Below are positions 36,404-44,743 of a stretch of 44,743 nt of DNA, one piece after another (the stretch's first letter is position 1; every line of letters starts with the position of its first letter). The position numbers and the translations under genes are program-made. The stretch comes from Chromera velia (Eukaryota > Sar > Chromeraceae), in NCBI GenBank assembly GCA_018398765.1, contig JAHBMJ010000395.1, positions 1 to 44,743 on the forward strand. The letters are read 5' to 3'. The notes under the pieces are model-generated. The model was not told the origin of the DNA and ran no database searches. It saw only the letters and a program-made list of their open reading frames with translations.

Positions 36404-37098
36404 ACAAAATGGTTGTTTATATGTCAACGTATTAAAACATGTTGTGTAAGTATGTATAAGCTTTTGAAATGTTAGGAGATCGCTAGGGAGATTAATTATT
36501 GTTTTAGTTTTGTTTTTAATGTTTGATTTGTAGACTAGCTTTTACTAAAGCTTTTACAACAATTTCTTTTCAGAAAGTTAGAGAGGGTACGTGTCTGACA
36601 GCCTCAGGGTGAACAAAATTTTTTTGTTGAGTGCATGTTCATACTTCAAGTTTGTTCACTATTGTTCAGTATGAACACAAAAGAGTGAACATTTATCGGG
36701 ACAGCTCGAGTGACCGACAGACAAAAAATTTTTATAATATATTATAATAAACGTAGTGCAACCTAGAGTGTAACTATATTGATCGACAATTATTTAATGA
36801 TCGAACCTTAGCAGCTACCGTATTTAATTAAACCTAGAATTAAACGGTATTTTAATGGAGCTAGAACTCAAAACGCATCATTAGCCATTTTAAATGCCCT
36901 ATAAAAGCTAGTATAAAAGCTAATTTTTTTTTTTGAATTGAGGCGGTTAAAGCCGGTGAGCCACCACTTAGGCTCTGGCTAATACCCCATTTTATATATC
37001 ATTTCTTATGTGGCAGTGCATCGATTTCTGTTCCGAGTTAAGACATATGAAGATACACAATCATATTGATTCCTAGATTGATTCATATACCTGATATT
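36404..37098. other. AT-rich spacer with a hairpin-forming inverted repeat
   Basis: The spacer is AT-rich throughout. At 36636-36645 and 36668-36677 there are perfect 10-base inverted arms (tgttcatact / agtatgaaca) separated by 22 bases. Further gtgaac/gttcac words lie around them at 36609-36690. No gene is seen. Confidence 0.6.
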
Positions 37099-38282
37099 TC
37101 ATCGGTGTAACACGTTCAGTGACACACTAACCGTGACACTTTCTTGAACACTTTTCATTTCAGGTGGAGCCGTCGGAAGACGCCCAGAACCTGGCCCAGA
37201 ACTCTTTCCACATTCTTTGCATCTTGACCGTCGCCGTCCATGCACACAAATTGACCGGCCACCGCACTCTACACAATGTTCACGACGCTTGCCGTGGGCA
37301 CATATAGAACCACCCCCGCATTCTTTACAGCGAGTCCGTTGCTTTCCATGTTCACAGATTGACCCCCCACCACACTCTACGCAGAGCTCACGGCGCTTCC
37401 CATGAACACAAAACCCAGCGCCACCACATTCTCTACACAACCGTCGCCGTCTCTTGTGCTCACAAATACCACCCCCTCCACACTGTACACACACATGGCG
37501 GCTACGGCCGTGCTCGCAAACTTCGCTCCCCCCACACTGAAGGCATCGAGTCCGAACCTTCTTGTGAATGCAAATGGAACCCCCCCCACAGTCTTTGCAC
37601 AAATGCCGAAGCCTCTTATGAACACAGATCGCCCCCCCACCGCACTCCTTGCATCTGTATCGCATACGCCCATGCTGGCAAACAGTCCCTCTGCCGCACT
37701 TTTGACAATCTGTCGGGTCTCTTCCATGTTCACACACAGCGCTGTCCCCACAGTCTTTGCACTCATTCCGTTTTTTTCCGTGCTCACAGAGTGACCCCCC
37801 TCCGCACTCTATACAACGCTCACGGCGCTTGCCATGAACACAAAACGCGACACTCCCACACTCTCTACACATACGCCGCCGCCTCTTGTGCTCACAGATA
37901 CCGCTCCCTCCACACTCGACACAGTCATAGCGTTTGCAGCCATGCTCCTCGCATATTTCCCCTCCCCCACACTCCCGGCATTGACTTCGACGCCTGTTGT
38001 GAATGCAAAGGGCACCACGAGACTTTTTCGCGTGTTTTTTCATCTTATGCTCAATAAGCGCCTTCTCGGACTCATACAAAACTTCGCACACCCCACACCA
38101 CAGCTGCTCAACCCCCTCCTCCGTCTCATTCTTTATGGCCGTTGCGACCCCCCCCTTCTCCTTCTTCTGGGGACCCTGCCCCCACTTGCGACGCCATGGC
38201 CACCGACTGGAAGCAAAAGGCCGCGTGAAATGATTGGCGGAGACGGGAGTGACGCTGCCCTTCCTGCGAGACCCCCCAGCTG
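37099..38282 (-). CDS. Tandem C-C-C-H repeat protein with one C2H2 finger (5' end unresolved)
   Basis: Function unknown; probably a zinc-binding repeat protein. The exon runs from 38282 to the TGA at 37099-37101, about 394 codons. Its upstream limit is an acceptor (ctgcctgcag after a pyrimidine tract); the apparent hydrophobic start beyond it is that pyrimidine tract and has no ATG. In order: a basic N-terminus, one classical C2H2 finger (C-x2-C-x12-H-x4-H, from CGVC to MKKH), then 15 units of ~18 residues with consensus C-x2-C-G-G-G-S-I-C-x-H-G-x-x-R-x-x-x, then a short Ser/Pro tail. One unit has an extra residue (CEEHG). Units 3-5 and 11-13 are near copies of each other (both with ICEHKRRRR, FCVHGKRRE). 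Similar Cys/His repeat families occur in algae and other protists. First exon(s) not found. Confidence 0.7.
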
Positions 38283-38436
38283 CTGCAGGCAGAAGAACAA
38301 TCAAGGGGATAAAAAGAGAAAAGGAAAGGAAAAACAAAAAATATCTCTCTCTCTTTCACACTTCCTCGCTCCTCCCCTCTCTCTCCTTCTCCGTCTATCC
38401 TGGCGTCTGTGTGTCAGTCATAAAAAAGGAGACTCT

Positions 38437-38556
<120 letters not shown>

Positions 38557-40500
38557 GATGTCCTGGTGTAGATGGCGATCGGGTGTGGATTTGTTTGCGA
38601 AGAAAAGTAAGTAAATCCCTCTCGTTCCTCCCTCCTGCCCTTTCTCGTTTTCTCACAGGGTACAGCTTCCGGCCTACGCTTCTTTCCCATGCACTCACGC
38701 TCCGTACTTCTTTCCTCAGATCATTTTGCACCTCCTCTATTTGTCTTTGCTTCTTCCGCTTTCCGTCTCTCTTCTTCACGGCCCCCCTTTTCTCTCTCTC
38801 TTTCTCTTTGGTCCTTTCCTTCTCCTAGCTCATTCACCTCACGACCTAGCGTTGCCTCCGACCCTTGTCCCTCTTACCTTCCTTCATTGCATTTCGATCG
38901 GGGTCTCTGCCTCTCTTCCTCGCTCTCGTTCTCATTCGGATCGCTGAGACCGGCAGACAGGTCCTTCCAAGACAGACAAAAAGCAAAAGGAAAAAAAAAA
39001 GCTTTGGGTACCAAGTTGGCTCCTGGTTTCTTTTGTCTGCATTCCAAAACCCTCAGTGTCTCCCAAACATCCCAATTTAATCTACTGTGCTCCACGCACA
39101 TCCCCATCAGACCTATGCCTTCCGTTCCCATTCATCCACGCAGTGGACCACACTTCCTCCCCCCTGTGATTCAACAGTCACTGCATGCGCCAACCTGTTC
39201 GGTGTGCCGATGGCTCCACCGTCTCCATTGTCGTCTCTTTGCGGGAGTCGCCACACACGACGCGCTTCTGCTTCGACTCTTCCCTCCTTCGGGTGCTGGA
39301 CGCCGCTTTCGTCTTGCTTTTCCCCCTTTTCGAATCCTGCGCGTCTACTCTCCTCCCTGCTCCTGCATCCACACGTATGCAAATTCAGACATCAGACAGA
39401 GAGACCAATTTCAATAGAGGCAGGCGGTCTCTTTCGGATGATGGATATATTTTCTAAGGGGCTTTCATGCTCGCTGACCTGTCTTTGGTTTCCCTTTCTC
39501 ACCCGCGACCGCAATCGGGGTTGCCGTCTCCGTCTCCGTCTTCCTGCCTCTCCGGCCTTGAGTCTCTCGGAAAAGACGCGAGAAGCGAGTGTGATGCGCC
39601 CTTTCTGTGGAAGTGACAGAATTGCGAGAACCCAAGTGCGATGGAAGTTCTTTCTTAAGAATAAACGCGGCAGGCCTTTTCCCCAGAATATGGAAGGCTG
39701 AAGAGAAGAACGACGGACACCACAAAAAGAACAGCAGAAACACCATCTTTGTTTTCCGAGTAGACGGAGCAGTCTGACGTTCCCTGGGTCCAATAGTTGA
39801 TGCACGTCATTTTACTTTGTAGAAGAGTGGGTACACCGGCGGCAGCAATCAAGTGATCTGACAGACGGCATCAACCAGGCGCTCGCGTCCCTGGCCCGCC
39901 TCCTGAGGCCGCAGCCTGAGTAGCGCAGCCTGAATTTTCTGGTACCCGTGGAAGATAATATTGCCGTTAATCGATGCGTATTATCGTAAGTGTCCTGCAT
40001 GGCGGTTTGTGCGCCGAATCCGTAATTAATTAAGAATCCGGACGCCAGAAGGGAATGTGTATAAGCTGTATTTTTGAGAATATATGAAGGCCGGCTGGCC
40101 CACTGCATGGGCCAGGCCCAAGGAGGCCCGAAACGCACGTGCGTACGCACGTACGTACGGCTGGAGGGCCGGCATTATGTAGGCAGCCTATATTATCGAC
40201 GGCATCAAATTTTCCGCGCGCGCGGTCGCGGACGGGCGCTGTGCCTCAGAGGGCAGCTCGCTCGGGCGGCAAGGGTGTGTGTCTCTATTTTCGCATGGAT
40301 TTTCGCGCGCGTGTTCGATCAAATCCTGCGGAGGCTAAAAGTCCAAAACAAAAGATCCCCTTTTATCCCTCTTTTTTCATCGCGCGCGGACGCCTTGGAA
40401 GGTCTTTCATGCCAGGGCCCGTCTCGGACGGTTTTTTTGACCTGGCTTGCAATCCACGAAACCGTTTCCAGATTTTGAAATTTTCTCGTACACAACAAAA
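38557..40500. other. Region with weak coding hints only
   Basis: From 38600 to 39450 the plus strand is pyrimidine-rich, as in introns of plus-strand genes here. A start-like ATG at 38558 followed by a textbook donor (gtaagtaaa after gaagaaaa) and an acceptor at ctcacag (before 38660) could open a small plus-strand gene. The product would be low-complexity Leu/Ser/Phe, which I do not trust. A plus-strand frame ending at 39701 (tail VRWKFFLKNKRGRPFPQ) is another weak exon candidate. From 39850 onward, short GC-rich and palindromic stretches such as cgcgcgcg near 40215 and cgtacgcacgtacgtacg near 40140 are seen without a gene. Confidence 0.25.
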
Positions 40501-41091
40501 AATTCTGTGTTCAGTATCGTTCAGTAGTGTAATTCTCATCTTCTGAAAGTGAATACTTCTGGAGATAATGTTATATACAGCTACATCTAACACCGAACGT
40601 GGAGCGGACTGAGCAGTGATTAACAGTGATGATCAGGTTCTTTTAAATGCATGCCCCGTCCCCATTAAGAATCTGTAGGGATAAGCAGCTATACTCGATG
40701 GAGATGGACGAGAATGAATTCATAGAGTCTGTCAGGTACCTACCTTTGGACCTTTCGCCACGCAACGTTCCAGCAGTCGAATCGTTGTTCCGCCTCTCGA
40801 ATTCACTCACGACACGGCTTAAGAATCGGCTATTATAGAATCGATTAACAGGATGACGAGTTGCCCTGCCAGCCTCAATCTTAAGCTCTGTATGAAGCTT
40901 GAACTCAATGCTCATACAGATCGATCAATTACACACAGAAATGCATGCAGAATTAATTAACGCAAATATATGTATACGCATGCATCGCACGAAGGTCCCT
41001 TATGTCGTGCGTGCCGCGACCGGCCCGCCCGACATCTAAGTCCAATCCCAGCCCCGGATCGCGACATTCCTCTGATTTAATCTCACATTCA
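40501..41091 (-). mobile_element. Probable 3' LTR of the Copia element (inner edge near 41091)
   Basis: On the minus strand, about 110 bases after the end of pol, a purine tract (cgaggggg) is directly followed by TGAATGTGAG, the expected arrangement of a polypurine tract and the 5' TG of an LTR. The outer end (a CA followed by a 5-bp target repeat) cannot be fixed, because the partner LTR is outside the window; 40501 is only an arbitrary outer limit. Confidence 0.4.
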
Positions 41092-41204
41092 CCCCCTCGA
41101 AGGACCTTGAAACAAAGACTTTTGACATGGCTTTCGATTAATTAAATCTCTCGTATGAACTTAACTCAAAACGATCAATACTCATACAAACTTAATGCAT
41201 AAAA

Positions 41205-41921
41205 TCACAGATCACGAAGGAACTTTGTTTGTCTGTCTGCCTTCTGACTCCCAGTCTCAATCCACTTCACTTGACACCCCAAATCACGAAGCATCTGTAT
41301 GGCTAGCTCAAGTTCACCCTACAACTGTGGATCTGCAGTGCACTGCCTAGAAGTGAGCTGTCTAAGCAGAGGCTGACTGTCGCTCACAACCACAACTTTC
41401 GGACTTGCCCCCCACAGACGCGATATCAGGCGAGCATGCAGAAATGCCTGCTTGACCCCATCCCGCATGGCAAGAAGCTCAGCGCCCGTCATGCTTGCAA
41501 GCTTCCGATCATATCTCTTACTTCTCCACGCGACCGTATTCTCTTCTCCAAGAATAGAAAGATCCTTCAAATCTCTCTCCTCGACAATCTGGAATTCATA
41601 CCCTAGTCTGCCTTGCTTTTGTCTTGTCTCGTAGGACGCATCCACCCACACGACCAAACAGGGCTTTCCTTTCACAGGGACAAGGCGCAAAGGACGAGCA
41701 TGGGAGAACGCATGCCAGAGTGCTCGTCTAACTGCACGGAGAGTTCGCTTGGTGGGCTTACCGTTCATTCTCGACATGTGACTGAACAAGAATAAGAGGT
41801 GAGGTTGTGTTTTCGAGGCCCAACCGAATGCCCCCACTTCTTTCTGCTGCTCTCTGCGCAACCCTTCTTCCATCTCCTCTTCCGGATCATCTAAGAGAAG
41901 ATCACGAGCTATGAGTGGCTT
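41205..41921 (-). pseudogene. Copia-type RNase H domain
   Basis: RNase H degrades the RNA strand during reverse transcription. Catalytic acidic residues are visible in order: Asp in VVWVDASYE, Glu in TGAELLAMRDGV, Asp in VVVSDSQPLL, and a last Asp in QKADRQTK. The domain is in the same frame as the reverse transcriptase but separated from it by an in-frame TAG at 41922-41924. A second in-frame TAG at 41319-41321 cuts off the last ~38 residues, which continue in the same frame to a TGA at 41205-41207. The copy is therefore broken unless TAG is read through. Confidence 0.88.
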
Positions 41922-41924
41922 CTA

Positions 41925-43601
41925 CTCATCAGAAGAGAGGTGACTCACCATGTCTATGATGTAGTCTGATTGCTCCAGACTCATCTCCCCTTCCTTCACA
42001 CGAACAGACAAACCAACATACGTATGGAGATCTCCTGGACCATCATCCATGTACTCTGGCTCATCCATCTGCAGGAGACCTTTGAGGAGATCCATTTCCT
42101 TCTCTGTATCTGCAGACAGAATATAGAGATCGTCCACGTACATGATCATGACTGCTAAGGGTTTTTCTGCCTTGTTTGTCTTGAGAAAGATCAACTCAGC
42201 TACTTCCTTCCACCCGACTGTCTGTGCTTTCTTCTTAAAGAAAGAGGTGTACTTCTTTGGCGCATCTTTCAAACCATACACAGCTCTCTGAATACGCACA
42301 AAGCAACCAGCCTTGAGACCTGGGTATGCATCGACAGGCAAATCGGAAGGAAGCTTCACCCAGACTGCCTCACTCTTGTCTAGAGGTGCCTGCAGGAACG
42401 CAGTCGCAACATCGACCTTCATGCCACGCCAACCCATCGAGACAGTAAAAAGGAGAGCAACACGAACGAGAGAAGAATCAGCAGTGCCGGAAAAGGTCTC
42501 AAAAACAGATTGATTTCGAGGGTCCTGAAACCCCCGAGCAACCAAACGAGACTTTGCAATCCTTTTTCCTCCTTTCATCTTCCATGTTCTCACCCAGCGA
42601 AGGGTGATACCTTTCATTTTTATCTCCTCCTGCGAGTCTGTCTGTGAATCAAGATCGAAAACATCGCAAACAAAGAAACGAGACAGCTCCTGGCTATCTG
42701 ATTGTTTGTGACTCCCTGCTGCGATCTCTTCTGACGTTACAAGAATGTGTCCCTTTGCTACATTCTCTTTCTTACTTGCACGAGCGTGAGCATGAAGAGA
42801 CTTTACCTGCTGCTGCGTAAAGGCAGAGCGCTTGGCGACCGTAAAGCACCGACGAAACCGGAGACGAGCGAGAGCTTCTTCTCTCTTCTGTTCTCTACTT
42901 AGCTTGGCATACTGAGCAAACTCCTCACCCCCGATCTCTTCATTGAGCTGTTCCTGCATATCAGATTCTGACTTATCAAAGAAATCTCTGTCTACTGCAC
43001 TTTCCAAAGAGCCTGCAAAAGACTCTCCATCAGAAGACTCACGAGACTCTTCCTCAAGCAAAGCAGATCTAAAGAGAGAGTCATCCCTATCAATGTCAAC
43101 GGGGAAAAATTCTCCTGCCCCTCCTCCCTCTCCAGACTCAGACGGTGGCAGCTCCGGAGGCACCAGTCTATCTAGCACTTCTGGTGGTAGTCTACTGTCT
43201 GATGGCAGACGGAAACGCTGCTGAATCTCAGGCAGTTTAACCTCCTCAATCGCCCCTTTGATGGAGGTATTCCCCTCTGTGTCAAAATCGAGTCTAACAC
43301 CCCAGAGGGAATTCCTCACATTCTGTCCCCCTCTCACAATCTGCAAAGGAACGAGGGCACCACTCGAGTGCCGCTTGATGACTGCGTTCAGAGGGCTACG
43401 CCTTGTTGGTGAGGGATCACGATGGCGTTCCTCACTTCCCTCGCCGTCTCTCTCCCTCTGATCGTCTGTGCTATCAACGATACTCTCTCCATCTGCAGGG
43501 GAATCATCCTCAAACTCAAGGTCCTCTCCATCAGAGAAATCGAAATCGTCCTCAACTCCCCCTCCACTGTCTCTTTCCTTTCTCAATCTGTGTAAGCCTA
43601 A
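41925..43601 (-). pseudogene. Copia-type reverse transcriptase with acidic linker
   Basis: This is the RVT_2-type polymerase of a Ty1/Copia retrotransposon. An acidic linker (FDFSDGEDLEFEDDSPADGE) leads to the conserved start of the domain (LVARGFQDP), then MKVDVATAFLQAPLDK, RAVYGLKDAPKKY and the catalytic YVDDLYIL. The frame is open from an in-frame TAG at 43602-43604 to another TAG at 41922-41924. The integrase upstream is in a different frame, so at least one frameshift lies between them, around 43640-43680. All domain motifs are intact, indicating a fairly young copy. Confidence 0.93.
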
Positions 43602-43635
43602 CTATGGAAGGTCACCCCCCATTCCATTCCATCTC

Positions 43636-44743
43636 TCAAGCTTGAGAGACTGAGGGTGCAGTCGCATTGTTTTCTACCTCCCAATTAACATGTCCGTTTC
43701 TGTCCATTGGAGTGAGGACTACCACACACGAGGGATTTATCACCCCCCCGAACAGTCCTACGCGACTGTTTGGTACAAGACCTGAAAGAATGGGTCCTTT
43801 CTTCAAAAAACGAACAACGTCCCCCACTGCAAGGGGAGGGACCCCTTCGGAGACGCCATGAACAACGGCGTTAGGAGAGAAACGAGTGGTGGAGTGGACG
43901 GTCTCATTGATGACATTTTCTACCCCTGGGATGAAAGCAGGCCAGCAAGAGGAGGGAACCCCAAGCTGTAGAATAATCTTTTTCAACAGCCTCTTCATGG
44001 TTTGCTTCACCCTTTCTACCTCTGCTTGAGCTTCTAGGGTGTAAAGGGGACCGAGAGTCAATGCAGCACCGATGCGCTCTACCGTCTCCTGATACTCTTC
44101 CCCCACAAACTCACCCCCGTTATCTGTGAAAACTTCTTTCACCCTCCATCTCTTCTTCTCCCACCTGCGGTGGTAGGAGAGAAGATGCCTGGACGACTCA
44201 TACTTCCTCTTAAACGAACGAAGAGAAACTCGGCGGCTGGACTTGTCGATAATCACCGACATGCCTGCCTCCCCCCCCATGCCTCTCTGCTTAGGAAAGG
44301 TGAGATCGTGCACAACTTCATGGTTGAAATGTGCGGACAGATCTCCCAGCGAAGGCGCCCTCTCTGCAGAACCCTCACTGGTCTCTTCTTTGACTTGGGA
44401 ATCGGACTTGCTTGGCTCCTTCGGCTTCCGCTTTTGCTTCTGCCTTTCATGTCGGTTTGCTCTCACCCGCCTTCTGCCGATGCGGCGGTTGCGCATATTG
44501 AATGCCTTACAGGCAAAACAGTCTTTACACACATCTGAACACTCCTTCAGCGTGTACCCTCCACCTACACCCTTCTCTTTCAGTATGTTGAGGAGACGAA
44601 GACCTCTTGAATGCGCAAAGCGGAGATGAAGAAGGTAGAGAAACTTCCTTCTCTTCTCTTGGTCTGCTTCTTCTCGCGAACCTACCGACTTCTTTTCCTC
44701 ACCCCTCCGTCTGCCTGTGAAGGCAGTCTGTACACAGGAGGGA
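43636..44743 (-). pseudogene. Copia-type GAG-pre-integrase and integrase, cut by the window edge
   Basis: This encodes the integrase that inserts the cDNA copy. The frame is open from the right edge of the window to a TGA at 43636-43638. At the edge is a pre-integrase segment (LLHLRFAHSRGLRLLNILKE, then a CKDCFAC cysteine motif). The core follows, with Asp in VVHDLTFPK, Asp in TDNGGEF and Glu in AEVERVKQTM. The last two are exactly 35 residues apart, the D-35-E spacing of integrases. A C-terminal segment (GLFGGVINP, VVVLTP) completes it. The domain order integrase then reverse transcriptase then RNase H is diagnostic of Copia rather than Gypsy. Gag, protease and the 5' LTR must lie beyond 44743. 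Confidence 0.92.

Noticed and set aside
36601-36690. Second hAT element starting cagggtgaac
   Set aside because: No matching inverted end and no 8-bp target repeat were found to the right; only a local inverted repeat is supported.
38283-38337. Hydrophobic N-terminus (MFFLSFSLFIPL type) for the C-C-C-H repeat protein
   Set aside because: It has no ATG (the first codon is TTG) and is the pyrimidine tract of an intron ending in ctgcctgcag.
39087-39701. 204-codon plus-strand frame
   Set aside because: It starts at GTG, its first half is low-complexity Ser/Pro/Leu from pyrimidine-rich DNA, and no splice sites place it in a gene; only its last part is kept as a weak hint.

Overview
This is nuclear DNA from a unicellular, intron-rich eukaryote. 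The best fit is a photosynthetic alveolate of the chromerid type (Chromera-like). Three things point there. A nuclear gene encodes only the C-terminal half of cytochrome c oxidase subunit II (COX2B), an arrangement known from apicomplexans and their relatives and from chlorophyte algae. The prolyl-tRNA synthetase has the N-terminal editing-like domain seen in apicomplexan enzymes. A TPR-like gene starts with a signal peptide followed by a plastid-transit-like stretch. Genes are cut into small exons by long, microsatellite-laden introns and separated by AT-rich spacers. There are no operons, and I found no rRNA, tRNA or CRISPR array.

Layout, left to right: an AT-rich spacer (1-951); an unknown signal-peptide protein on the minus strand (952-4074, 5 exons); cox2b on the minus strand (5510-7500, 6 exons); a divergent TPR-like gene on the plus strand (8207-12674, about 10 exons); an AT-rich spacer holding an 872-bp non-autonomous hAT element with a perfect 8-bp target duplication (13253-14140); PCNA on the minus strand (14784-18602, 7 exons); prolyl-tRNA synthetase on the plus strand (19307-28094, 20 exons), head-to-head with PCNA; an MFS transporter on the plus strand (29608-31924, 2 exons); a long GATG minisatellite; an unresolved acidic-protein locus on the plus strand (32993-35542, with a 17-N gap); a C-C-C-H repeat protein on the minus strand (37099-38282, 5' end unresolved); and a decayed Copia-type retrotransposon on the minus strand (pol 41205-44743, running off the right edge).

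The genes do not form one pathway. They cover respiration (COX2B), replication (PCNA), translation (ProRS), transport (MFS), and probably the plastid (TPR) and secretory route (first gene). The strongest unusual signals concern gene structure. Many 5' splice sites read GTCAGT or GTCGGT, with C at +3. In three places an exon-intron boundary has been locally duplicated, leaving decoy splice sites. Microsatellites in introns tend to be oriented relative to transcription. I give exon models where splice signals and phases agree across the whole gene, and I say where they do not.
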